Shown: in pieces, positions 37,354 to 47,972 of the stretch
How positions within the stretch are numbered: position 1 is the first letter of the stretch
Layout: each line of letters begins with the position of its first letter
Origin: Lojkania enalia
Taxonomy: Eukaryota > Ascomycota > Dothideomycetes > Pleosporales
DNA length: 64,000 bases
Assembly (NCBI GenBank): GCA_010094045.1
Contig: ML986586.1
Coordinates: 162,859-226,858, forward strand
Reading direction: 5' to 3'
The notes under the pieces: generated by a model
Seen by the model: the letters and a program-made list of their open reading frames with translations, nothing else
What the model was told of the DNA's origin: nothing
The model's database searches: none
Made by a program: the position numbers and the translations under genes

Positions 37354-38022
37354 GTGGGATTAGGTTCGTATGCGCGATACCGAGAATATGGCGTGGCGGT
37401 GATTTAGGCGGAAGTCACTCTTCTACCTTGTGATATATATTTCTCCGCTTGTAAAACACTCCCCAGCAATGGTTTATGTGTATCAGTCGATAGTAAATGG
37501 GGCCTCCCACTTGATTGCAGTCTTGGAAAGCTTTGTTCGCATCCCAACGTGATTGTTCGCTCGAATTTACAGGGAGCCATAAAGGTATTTGAGGAGTAGC
37601 AAGCATTTGATTTGGATTAAAGATAGACAATGCTGTTTGGAGTAGTGGTCTTATCAAGGGGTTGAAGAATACTTTCGATTTGTTATATTTTGTAGACTAG
37701 AGCATCGACTGCGTGCTAGTGATCTATTGCCCGATTTCCCTCTTGCCAAGCCAGCTGTGCGCCGCAGCAAAAGGATGCTCGCGATAGCTGTCCACAAAAA
37801 CAATCTCCCGACTGAAACAAGACATTACCGTGCCCCCTTCTCTTTGGAGAATCCAGCTCTTCTTTTCCATTCTGAGCACTTGCGCCGTCGCAGCTTCGTG
37901 CAATCTCACCCCTAAGCGCATGCGCAAGGCCGAGCACCTGCTACGCCATCCCTGCGCTCGAGGAGCCTCATCGGATCTTAACAAAGTCTCCAGACAACAC
38001 AACCGCGCTCACTCAACCACCT
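37354..38022. other. Intergenic, ACP to VPS74
   Basis: A 669-bp spacer between two plus-strand genes, holding the ACP 3' UTR and the VPS74 promoter. Nothing else is recognised. Confidence 0.6.
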
Positions 38023-39354
38023 ATGGCTTCCGCGACCTCCGGCCTGACTCGCCGAAGAGGAGGAGGAGCGTCTGCAAATGCAGACAACGAGGACGGCAGC
38101 CGCGTCAGCTCGCCGATACCCAAGAGGACCGACGACCGCACTCCAGAAACATCTTATGAGAACTCGGCAAATGGACACAAGATTGCATTTGACCCGCGGG
38201 ATATCAGCGAGAGCGCTGAGAGGAGCAAACAGCCGAAGCTAACGCTCATGGAGGAGGTTATTCTTATGGGACTCAAAGATAAACAGGTGGGCAACTCTAT
38301 CATACTGCAACTGGGCACAAGCGACGGATCGAGGCAGGCAACAACTAACTTCGTCAATTCTGTGCCGGACATATTGATCTGAATTAGTGTGGTCTTTATT
38401 TCAAGCTCGTTTATTGCCTTCCAGGTGGACCTGGGTCGAGACTAACTGGCGGTCAGGGCTATCTCTCATTTTGGAATGACAATATATCGTACGCACTGAG
38501 GGGATGTATCGTTATCGAGCTAGCATTCAGAGGACGTATAAGCATGCAGAAGGACTCATCACGGCGGCGTTTCCCCCTTGCTGACAGAGTCATCGAGGTC
38601 ATCGACGATACTCTTACTGGTGAAGTGCTGCTGGATGAAGCTTTGAAAATGATGAAATCAAGTGAAAGGATGAGTGTCAACTCATGGATTGACCTCATGA
38701 GCGGTAAGTCTCGTCCGAAGCCCTCCAAGTCATTGGACAGCAGCTGAACAAACCGCAGGCGAGACATGGAACCTTATGAAAATCGGTTACCAGCTCAAGC
38801 AGGTTCGCGAGCGACTTTGCAAAGGCCTCGTCGATAAGGGCATTCTGCGCACCGAAAAGAAAAATTTCCTACTTTTTGATATGGCCACACATCCGGTTGC
38901 AGATGGCGGCGCGAAAGAGGAGATTAGGCGGAGAGTCAGGAATGTCCTCACTAGCCGTACCGTTGTTCTTCCTGCCAGCCAGTTTCTTCCGGACGAGATG
39001 GAGTTTAGATACCTCCGAACTATCACAATGGTCTGCGCGGCATACGCTGCTAATGTGCTGGAGAACGCTTTGACAACCCTAGGACATGAGGCAAGGGAAC
39101 GAGCATTCGCCCAAGTCGATGAATTGCTAGCCGAATACTCGCAGTGGCCTTTCGCACGGCGCGCTGGTGGCTCTGCGGGCGTTGGTGCTAACCTTGGCCA
39201 AGTGATCAACGATGAGGTCAATAACGCTAAAGATAAGGAGCTGCAGCTAGAGGTAAACTCTTTTGTGAAATCTATTGTTAGATTGCATGCTAAGTGCTTC
39301 TAGGTTGTAGCCGCGTGCTTGAGTGTATTTACAAGGCTTGACTCTCTGCTTTGA
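38023..39354 (+). CDS. VPS74: Golgi phosphoprotein 3 / Vps74
   Basis: Exons 38023-38286, 38457-38703, 38759-39252 and 39304-39354 give 351 residues, typical of fungal Vps74. The protein binds phosphatidylinositol 4-phosphate on Golgi membranes and cytosolic tails of glycosyltransferases, keeping them in the Golgi. The GPP34 domain occupies about 75-345: [21 protein letters not shown] across intron 1, [27 protein letters not shown] helices, [19 protein letters not shown], and the end [16 protein letters not shown], which exists only when the last 51-base intron is removed. The N-terminus has the basic TRRRGGG segment used in membrane and coat contact. Phases are 0, 1 and 0. Together with ALG9 it is one of two glycosylation-related genes here, but they are not adjacent. 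Confidence 0.95.
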
Positions 39355-40060
39355 GCAAGTCGATGAAAAGACTAATGAGTTGGAGAATAGGTTGCTGAAC
39401 TCCAGTTGGGGTCTCTTTTAGTAGAGGATATCGACAGATCTAAGCGTACTACTGTGTGGAGAACCCAAAACAGGAATCAACTCCAGGAAGAAGCATCAAC
39501 AGAGTAGTACGCGAGAGAAAGGGTTTTGGCCTACGGCTATCTTGGGGGATGGGTCTGCAATCTTCTCGTTCATATCTCTAGCGTTTCCTGTGCACAACAA
39601 ATGGTCGCGGTCGGGTTATATGGCGGCGTCGGGCCTAAATATTCAGACGGCTGTATTAGCAAGCGGCTCTTCCTTTTCTCCCTTCCTCAGGCGGACTAAT
39701 GTTATAAAATTGAGCTTTGCGGGGAACTCCAGATTGATGTGGCGAGTCGTCTTTCTAGTGACAGTAAATGAAAACCGGATTCGGATATGTTCGCGGACGT
39801 CTAGGTTATTTCTATAGTGATGGTATGATCTTTCGTACTGCAATCTGCTGTCAATATATCTCGGGTACATTTCTTTGCCCAGACAAGATGCCCTGAAACG
39901 TCGGGACATAGGAATAAGGCTACCTATATAACAAATCACGGCTTAGCGAAGTATAGGATCCTCCGCAAGGCACAAAGGCACGAAGGCACGAGCCAGGTCA
40001 ACTTGGCTGGTTGGATATGCCTGGCGGACGACGAAAGCCGGACAGGAAACCAAGGTCCAG

Positions 40061-40068
40061 GTCACGTG
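40061..40068 (+). promoter_or_regulatory. GTCACGTG (Cbf1-type E-box) upstream of SNF5
   Basis: A perfect RTCACRTG match about 780 bp upstream of the SNF5 ATG. Function is inferred from the motif only. Confidence 0.3.
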
Positions 40069-40539
40069 GACATGCAAATGCGATTAGGTCTGGATGCATA
40101 CTGAGCATTCTCGGCCTCCTGACGAGGTGGATAGCTACAAAGTGCACTACAACGGAGAAAGACGCCGGCTCGTGTCAAGGGCGGTGCGGCGCTGGTGATT
40201 GATTACTCGAAGCCCTAGAGCGTTTGCTATCGGGCGGAGTCTTGGGAGTGGGAGCGCAAGCGCGGCAACGCCTCCTCAGCGTCTCCGCCCAGGAGCCCAC
40301 TGTCATCTCAACGAATTGACGGCATTCCGAGCTGACTTGTCCTCCGCCCGCCGCGCCCGAGCCGGAGCCCCCCTGAGGCAGAGGAGACGGTCTCTCATTC
40401 CGGAAAGCCAGTATTCCCGCCTGCCCTAAGCCGTTCCGACGCTGCTGTGCTTGACACCGCGTGATCGGCACGCAGCCAAACAGAGGCCCAGCCTGGACTG
40501 TGAAGCGCGCAATTTGCATGATCCATCGGTATGTGTTTG

Positions 40540-40579
40540 CTCTCTCTCTCTCTCTCTATCTCTCCCTCTCCCTCTCTCT
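40540..40579 (+). repeat. CT-rich pyrimidine tract
   Basis: A nearly pure C/T stretch of about 40 bases in the 5' region of SNF5. Such tracts often lie near fungal transcription starts, and here the tract would also fall inside the possible 5' UTR intron. Confidence 0.7.
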
Positions 40580-40851
40580 GGCGCGCGTGCGCTGGCCCTG
40601 ATACCTCCTGGTGCCTCCATGATGGCGGCGGAGCTGCGCTGAGCGGGCTCGTCGTGGGCGGCGGCCGCTTCCTTCGCGCCCCTGGCTGTGGTCGCAGCAT
40701 GGCCGGCGCTGCATCTTTGCGACGCAGCGACTAACAACGACGAGTAGCTCGAGTGTCGCCCCATGTCGGTCCTGTGACGGCGACTCTCTTCTGTTCAGGG
40801 CACAACTGCCACAGAAACCTCGCTCCCCACGCCGCGCGCCCTCCGCCCGTA

Positions 40852-43365
40852 ATGCCATCACCCATCGCCGCAACCTCTTCCCAGCAACTCCAGACTCCTC
40901 CCCTCCCCCAAGACGCGTCCACCAGTGGAGAAGGCGCGGTTCAATCGCCGGATGTCCCTTTCCTCGTCGACGGTCCCGACGCGACGCTTCACGACACCGC
41001 CAGTACCCCCATACAGGAGAAGAAGGACACGGCGAAGGCAGTCCTGGCTGGCTCTGGCATAAACATCGGCGCAGCGCCGGGAGAGACGCCCACACCCCAC
41101 TCGCAAAACGCCGCATCAGCACCTACGGGCTCGGTCAACGGCGCCCCGTCGAGCCGCAAGCGCTCGCGTTCCGGGTCGCGCAAACCCTCACCCTCGCCCG
41201 CCCAGGATCAATACCACCTCGACAAGCTCTCTCAGAAGGCCCGATACTCGAGGCGTGACGCCTTCTCCAGCGCTGCCATGACGGCCCAGTATCGACGTAC
41301 CGAGGAAATGCTTGCCGAGCTCAAGGAGGAATGTATCTATTACAGAGACGAGATTGGCCGGATCCGGCAGACGGACCCTGGCGCAATTTTTGGCTATGGG
41401 TACATGGGCTACGGCAACGGGCTGACTGACACCAAGGGCCCTGCAAGACTACAGTATCCTATACAGGCCAAACGGCCCGGTAATCGTAGGGCTAGACCTT
41501 TACGGATGTCGACCAAGGACAAGGCTGCACAGGCTGAGCAGATTGAAGAGCTGGTTCCTTTGCGCCTAGACATAGAGTTGGAAAAGATCAAGCTAAGAGA
41601 CACATTTACCTGGAATTTGCACGACCGAGTCACTCCCGTGGACATTTTTGCAGAAAACCTTGTGGAAGATTTTCGGCTACCTATGGAGCTAAGAGGTCAA
41701 TTGATACAACACATCCATCGCGAAATGCAGGAGCAGATAAATGACTTCTATCCGCACGCCTTCATAGAGGAAGAGCCTCTTGATCCGCATCTTCCTTACT
41801 CAGCATATAAGAACGACGAAATGCGGATCCTCATCAAGCTTAATATCACCATCGGTCAGCATACGCTCGTTGACCAGTTTGAATGGGAAATGAACGATCC
41901 CCAAAATTCTCCAGAGGAGTTCGCTCGGCAAATGGCACGGGACCTTTCTTTATCCGGAGAGTTCACCACAGCAATTGCACATTCTATCAGAGAACAGTGC
42001 CAGATGTTCACCAAGAGCCTATACATTACAGGCCACCCGTTTGATGGTAGGCCAGTCGAGGACACAGACATCAGGGATAGTTTTCTTCCCTCACCTCTGC
42101 CATCAGTTTTTCGACCGATGCAGTCAGCCAAAGATTACACACCCTATCTATACGAACTTAGCGAGCAAGAGTTGGAGCGCACCGAATTTTCAATACTACG
42201 AGAGCAGAGACGACAGAAAAGATCCGTCAACCGCCGCGGTGGTCCAGCATTGCCCGATCTTAAAGATCGACAACGGACTGTGCGCACACTAGTAGTTTCC
42301 TCAGTTCTTCCCGGAGCCGCTGAGACCATTGAAGAAAGCCACATGTTCAAGGTCTCTCGATCGTCAAAGACTCGGAGCCGTCCAGGTCGTGGCGAAGGTG
42401 GGGATTCTTCTGAAGAATCCGATTCCGGCGAGTCCCTACCAGAATCCCCGGCTCCTTCTCAAATCACTAGTGGTACAGCTCGAACAAGAGGACTACGTGG
42501 CGCCGCCAATGCTGCTCAGGCAGCTATAAAATCGGCCATAGGAAGATCAGCAACGCCAGAGATATCATCTCTTCACGCACATGAGACCAGAACATCTGCT
42601 AGGCAGCTGCGTTATGAAAACCGGGAGGAGAGTGTCTCCGAACCATCAACACTCATTGTCAAGTTAAGGATCTCGCCGAAGAAGCTCCGTGAATACCTTC
42701 AAAATGCCAAAGCATTTGTAAAGGCCGTTTCATCGCCTGCATCAGCTCCGACCTCAGCTGTTAAGAACACACCTGGTACGAACCCAATGCCTCCTCCACC
42801 ATCGCCCGCAATGCCACCACGTTCTACGCCAGCAAATGGCGCACAATCTATAGATGCTTCCCCACGGGTGCCGTCAACGCCGACTCCAACTCCTCAGTCT
42901 CAATCTCAACAGAAGTGGAATTATCATCAGGACGGGCGGGTAGATGCGCCCTATCCTCTTCAACCTGGAACGGCACCTGTACGTTGAATGCGAAAAGCAG
43001 TGCTTGAACTGCCTCCCTAATATATACTAACTATGTCTTAGGCTCCTCCGCCCCCATGGCTCCGGAATGCCCTTGCCAACTTGCATGAGAGGTATCCCAA
43101 CGATCTTTTCGAGGCCACAATGCGCTATAGTATCGTCGACCAAAATACCCAACAGACGATCAAAGTAGATCAGTTCAATCAAAACACCAGTCTACCTGCC
43201 GGTTACAAAGCGCAATATTTGCCGCGAATTCGCTGCAATGACTGCCCCGGTAAACTGTACACGGCGGGTCCGGAGCGCACTGTAGAGAATTTCGAAGTTC
43301 ATCTTAAGAACCGCCAGCACAAGGCTAGTGTGGAAAGAAGGACGGGGAAGAGCAGTTCATCGTAG
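40852..43365 (+). CDS. SNF5/SMARCB1/Sfh1-type chromatin-remodelling subunit
   Basis: Exons 40852-42978 and 43042-43365 give 816 residues. The SNF5 domain at about 233-387 has its two repeats: LVPLRLDIELEKIKLRDTF with WNLHDRVTPVDIFAENL, then RILIKLNITIGQHTLVDQF with WEMNDPQNSPEEFARQM. It is a core subunit of SWI/SNF or RSC remodellers in the nucleus. Unlike minimal SNF5 proteins, the C-terminal exon carries a predicted zinc site: C-x2-C (IRCNDCPGKLY) with H-x5-H (FEVHLKNRQHKA), a C2H2 matrin/U1-like finger at about 773-806. The N-terminus and the segment between the two are Ser/Pro-rich and probably disordered. The frame is open upstream of 40852, but the first in-frame ATG is at 40852. I cannot decide between Snf5 and Sfh1 orthology. 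Confidence 0.9.
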
Positions 43366-43969
43366 AGGCTGCTGATTAGCTCTACAAGTGACCACCAGTT
43401 CATCGGTACCAAAGGAACGGTGGAGTGCTAATATATACAACCACTCAGAAACGCGACAGCGTAATTTCGGAGAAATGTACAAATTATTAGTGCGCAATTT
43501 TTTTACTTTTGGCGGTTGGGAACAGGAACGTGGAGCGGAAACGGCGTTCAATTTGCCGGCAGTATCTTGGAAAAATTATCACGCCTGAAAAACAGGCTTG
43601 GTCAAGATTTGTGGGATGATTAGGGTTCTGGCGTTTCGGGAAGGTCGAAAGACCCAGCAAGTAGATTTCTGAAAGCTGGCCTATAGTGAGCCTGCGGTAC
43701 TTAGTGGTATTGTGTTAACTTCAGTAATTGATCTTGTTCATAATTCAGGAGTATTATTAGACTCGTCCGCAAGTCAGTGCCACCGGTTGTGCCCTCCTAA
43801 CCCTTCGCTCTTCTATACTCATAAAATAGATTCCATTGTGCTCTATATCATCTACAACCAGACTCCATCCCTTATCACTGATTCTAAATCGTATTTTGAC
43901 CTCTCAAAATCGAACTCAAATTCGATCACGTGTTTCGCTAACGAGTGCCTTGAATCGTGCAGTCAAACG
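43366..43969. other. Intergenic, SNF5 to EEP-fold protein
   Basis: A 604-bp spacer. The EEP reading frame is open back to 43712, but the codons there look non-coding and contain no family signal. An ATCACGTG site is at 43925-43932, and a GCCTG/CAGGC hairpin at 43583-43597 may belong to the SNF5 3' UTR. Confidence 0.5.
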
Positions 43970-44881
43970 ATGCTCCTATCAACACTTTGCCCCCTAGTCT
44001 GGCTTACCACTATTTTCATCATGGAGAGCAATGCACAGATTCCGATACGAGTTCACACGCACAACATACGCTATGCCACTACCAATCCTTTCAAAGGCGA
44101 GAAACCATGGTCAGAACGCCGTCAGCTTCTCCTCAACGAACTCTTATTTAACACCCTTTATAATCCCGAATCATTTATTTGCTTACAAGAAGTCCTCCAC
44201 GGCCAACTCCAAGATATAATGGAAGGTCTAAACCAAAATTCGGCAAAGCAATGGGATTTTATAGGCGTGGGCCGCGATGACGGAAAAGAAATGGGTGAAT
44301 ATTCGCCTATAATTTACAGGTCTGGAACGTGGAAACTGGAGAGTTGGAAAACGATCTGGTTGAGCGAGACGCCGGAGAAGCCGAGCAAGGGGTGGGATGC
44401 AGCGAGCATTCGAATTGTGACGGTAGGCTCGTTCATTCACAGAGGCTCTGGAAAGAGAGTGGTCGGGATGTGCACGCATTTTGATGATCAAGGGCAGATA
44501 TCAAGGCTGGAGTCTGCCAAGTTGGTTCTCAAGACTGTCGACGAGGTTACGCAGGAAGCTAACTCAACAAGTCAACTTCCGGTTTTTCTGGCTGGAGATT
44601 TAAATTCTGAACCGGACCAGGAGGCCTACCGCACTCTAAATGCGGCGAATAGTAGTTTGGGGGATGTCGAGGAGTTTGAGGGGGTGAGGTATGGGAATAC
44701 AAATACGTTTACAGGATTTGAAGAGAAGAGCAAGTCAAAGATTGACTTTGTTTTCATTGGGCCCAAGGGTAGAGATGATTGGGAAATTAGGTCATATGCA
44801 GTGTTGAACAATAAGTTCGAGGATGGTATTTACAATAGTGATCACCGCGCTGTGGTTGCAGACTTGGTTTTAAAGCGTTGA
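43970..44881 (+). CDS. Secreted endonuclease/exonuclease/phosphatase-fold protein
   Basis: Single-exon gene of 303 residues. The EEP (DNase I-like) fold is clear from ordered active-site motifs: THNIRY (Asn near the N-terminus), CLQEV (catalytic Glu), GDLNSEPDQ (Asp/Asn) and SDHRAVVADL (catalytic Asp-His). The start at 43970 gives a hydrophobic leader, LLSTLCPLVWLTTIFIMES, ending near NAQ, which looks like a secretory signal; ATG 44021 would lose it. Family members cleave nucleic acids, phosphoinositides or sphingomyelin; the substrate cannot be read from the sequence. The overall pattern (WSERRQLLLNELL, YSPIIYRSGTW, GMCTHFDDQG) fits the fungal endonuclease/exonuclease/phosphatase family often described as extracellular. 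It lies between SNF5 and EBP1 with no related gene nearby. Confidence 0.85.
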   Translation: MLLSTLCPLVWLTTIFIMESNAQIPIRVHTHNIRYATTNPFKGEKPWSERRQLLLNELLFNTLYNPESFICLQEVLHGQLQDIMEGLNQNSAKQWDFIGVGRDDGKEMGEYSPIIYRSGTWKLESWKTIWLSETPEKPSKGWDAASIRIVTVGSFIHRGSGKRVVGMCTHFDDQGQISRLESAKLVLKTVDEVTQEANSTSQLPVFLAGDLNSEPDQEAYRTLNAANSSLGDVEEFEGVRYGNTNTFTGFEEKSKSKIDFVFIGPKGRDDWEIRSYAVLNNKFEDGIYNSDHRAVVADLVLKR

Positions 44882-45418
44882 GGAAGGCGTTGCAATTTGG
44901 CTGAATGAACTTTATGATGTGCGGCTTTGTTTCTTCTTTATGTGTTGACACGTATTTCCCACCATCCTCGGTTCTCTTGACTATCACGAGAAAAAAAGAT
45001 CATCGGTACAAATCAAAATAGGTGCGAACGGGTTTTTCCGGAAACAAGGAAGGGGAGAAAGGTGGCGAGATAGCAGGAGTTCATGGTGTACTCTCTTCCA
45101 CTTCCCTCGCTTGAGGGTAATTTCGTAGAGATGAAATGTCAACCGGGCTTCTCCTACTTCACCTTACTGTGACGGCACAGCGTGAATGAGATCTTCACTC
45201 GGCACCTGTCATATATAGGTCTAATATAACCAGGCTCCAGCTTTCGTCTACGCAACTCCGAATAGGTGACGTCTTTTTGCCGTTTGCGCTCATTGGCTTT
45301 GTTAGCGAACGGTACCCCGCCAGGGACGGGCGGGCACACGATCGCAAAACACCAGACCCCGCCATAACCCTTCTGCTCTCTCGCCAATTCTTCTGCCAGC
45401 ATTTTAACCACACCCAAA
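44882..45418. other. Intergenic, EEP gene to EBP1
   Basis: A 537-bp spacer between plus-strand genes. The minus-strand frame at 45154-45498 overlaps the EBP1 start and has no family signal. It should contain the EBP1 promoter. Confidence 0.6.
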
Positions 45419-47140
45419 ATGGCGGAGGAGGCAGCTATTGGTACGTTCGACCTCATACTCTTTCGTTGTCCTCTGTTAAGCTCCCCGTTGTCTGTCATAG
45501 GAATCGTATGACGGACTAGTCTCGGGTTTCGACAAGATCGTAGAGTCAGCAGCTCACTATGCGTAATAGACTATACTCTCGCCAATCCTGACACTTTGAC
45601 CAAGTACGTACATTCACCTTTCACCAAGTTTGCATTTCCATCACAGGCCCTGGTTATCTCACCCGAGAGAGATTGTGGAGGCCTACGAAGCGGACATTGG
45701 AGGCACCGCCTAGCCCGTAGCTGAAACCATGTTCTAATGCTTTTTGTGCATCCAGATATAAGGTTGCGGCCCAGATCTCTCAGAAGGTCCTTCAGGAAGT
45801 GTCAGGTACGTTGTACCGTCTCCAAGCCTGCCAGTGGGACCTAAGTTGATCTTGGCAGGATGGTGCGTCGATGGAGCCAATATCATAGAGCTCTGCGAGC
45901 GCGGAGATAAGCTACTCGAAGACGAGGTCTCAAAAGTCTACAAGGGCAAGAAGGTCTCCAAGGGCATCGGTCACTGCACCACAGTCTCCCCCAGCTCCTA
46001 TATCACGCCATACACTCCCCTCAAGTCAGATGCTGACGAGGCTGCAACCACACTTAAGGCTGGAGAGTGCGTCAAAATACAGCTTGGCGCCCAAATTGAC
46101 GGATTCTGTGCCATAGTTTGCGACAATGTCCTCATAGGTGCCGGCGACGAGATCACCGGCCGTCAGGCCGATCTTATCTTAGCCACATATTACGCAAATG
46201 AGTTACTGTTACGGCTAATGCTTCCCCCGGGTCTGGTGATCTCTGGAACGGAAGAAGAGAAGAAGAAGGCGGCCGCTCAGAAGCCATACACTCAGGCCAA
46301 GATCACTCAGCTGCTGGAGAAGGTTGTTCAAGCATACGACTGTAGCCTCGTGGAGAGCACTACCATTTGGCTGTTCGAGCGCAACGAGATCGAGGCCAAG
46401 AAGAAGATTATTCTCGCTCCGGGTGAAGGTGTGAAGGGGGAGGGTCTGCCGGAAGTCGGTGAGGTATGGGGCGTCGAGATGGGCGTTAGCTTGGGCAGTG
46501 GCAAGGTCAAGACACTTAGCAACAGGACCACTCTACATCGCAGGACAGCAACTACGTATGGGCTCAAACGGCCAACTTCCAGGGCAATATTGTCTGAAGT
46601 CGTCAAGAAGTTCGGTACCTTCCCCTTCAGCTTGAGACAGCTCGACGATGAGAAGGCCGCCAAGGTTGGTGTAGTGGAATGCGTTCGAGGTGGAGTTCTT
46701 CGTCAATACGAGGTAGTTGGTGATAAGAACAATGATCCAGTTGCTCGGCTATTTACTACTATTGGTAAGTTACTGACTTCTCCTCAACCTCTGTCCACTC
46801 TTGGTCAGTGCCAGCTACGACTAGCATGTTGATCTAGTGCCTGCAAGCTTTTCATATAATTAGGGAGTAGTCAAATTCGTGAGTTCTATCATTATGAGCT
46901 TATGTGCTAACCTGCCTCATAGCTATCACAAAGAACGGCATCACTCGTCTGGCCTCACCACCAAGTCCTGATCTCTCTAAGTTCAAGACCGATAAGAAAA
47001 TTGCCGACGAAGAGATCCTCAAGATCCTTGAGCAGCCAGTTGGTAAGACTTCGACCAAGAACAAGAACCGAAAGAAAAAGAAGAAGCCCGCCAAGAAGGC
47101 CGAAGAGGAAGAGGAGGAAGAGAGCAGCGACGAAGAGTAA
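45419..47140 (+). CDS. EBP1/PA2G4-type methionine-aminopeptidase-like protein
   Basis: Exons 45419-45440 (22 bases), 45570-45603 (34 bases), 45756-45805 (50 bases), 45859-46764 and 46923-47140 give 409 residues. The first three short exons rebuild MAEEAAIDYTLANPDTLTKYK and AAQISQKVLQEVSGWCVDGANIIELCE, the known N-terminal pattern. The family has the pita-bread fold of type 2 methionine aminopeptidases but lacks most metal ligands. Homologues bind ribosomes and RNA and affect growth and ribosome assembly; activity as a peptidase is not expected. The C-terminus has a Lys/Glu-rich tail (about 385-409). Skipping the 158-base intron at 46765-46922 joins RLFTTI to AITKNGITRLA without a gap. Confidence 0.93.
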
Positions 47141-47972
47141 GAATACGGCCAACAGAACTTTAATGAGACACTCTAGCCCACGCCCAATAATGGGCTCTAG
47201 GTTCTGAAGTGAATGGACTCTCGGGAGCGGTGAGAAGGAAGTTAATGCATCTATTCAAATGAATGCGGCATCCCTACGCTCAGCTTAGGCTAGCAAGGAA
47301 AGAGTATTTAAGGAGTTAGATAGCGGCTTCGGTAGCCTACAAAAAGTGGTCATGGACCTCCGCCTCATTCTGCCATTCTTTTGCTCTTGTGAAACTTGAG
47401 AATAGGACCAAGGCACACAGTCAGGGGCTCATGTGCATGTGATCACAAGGCTCCTCCAAATCGTGTCGCGGAAGCCTTGCGGCCAAGCGGACAATGCCTT
47501 CCAATGTCCCAGGGATTATGCTAATTCCTACTGTTTGCCTGTCTCTATAGGATTTTGCCTTACATTAGTGAAGGACGGAGGGGAGACACGGATGAATCGA
47601 AGGTGAAGACGGCTTATTCGCAAGTCCCTCTCCTGAACTATTACCACGTTTTCCGCACAACTAACTACTCGATTCTATTCTTCATCTCAAATCCTCGAGT
47701 TCCAGAGCTTACGCTCGATTTGTTCATATCCCGAGACATCTCCGTCGTCACGACTGGTTTGCCCTGGTCGCAGGGAGCTAGGGGTTTGCGGGAAGCCGGA
47801 TTAGCGAATAGATTTCGACTCCTCCGACCTCGAACTCTCATTCAACACCCACGACTCCGACCCGACAACCCACTACCAACACGACGGGCACGCACTGCTA
47901 GAGCTATCTGCACGTAGATAAACTCTCTGGCGCGCGTGGTAAGCATTAATTGGGCCGTATCGCGACACAACC
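47141..47972. other. Intergenic, EBP1 to RCO1-like gene
   Basis: An 832-bp spacer between plus-strand genes holding a 3' UTR and a promoter. The open frame at 47555-47917 has no family signal and is rejected. Confidence 0.6.

Larger units (their letters stand above)
39355..40851. other. Long intergenic region / 5' region of SNF5
   Basis: A 1.5-kb spacer. The left part has no gene. The right part is GC-rich and open in several frames, with a GTCACGTG site (40061-40068) and a CT tract (40540-40579). A GTATGT donor at 40529 and a TTCAG acceptor ending at 40798 could define a 270-bp 5' UTR intron of SNF5, but this is not certain. Short GGCACRAA-type repeats lie near 39968-39990. Confidence 0.5.

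Noticed and set aside
46766..46922. Small internal exon GGAGTAGTCAAATTC in the EBP1 intron
   Set aside because: Acceptor- and donor-like words flank it, but including it inserts residues into a segment that is continuous in the family, whereas direct splicing gives RLFTTIAITKNG.
47555..47917. Open frame between EBP1 and RCO1-like genes
   Set aside because: No family signal and no splice context; lies in promoter DNA.
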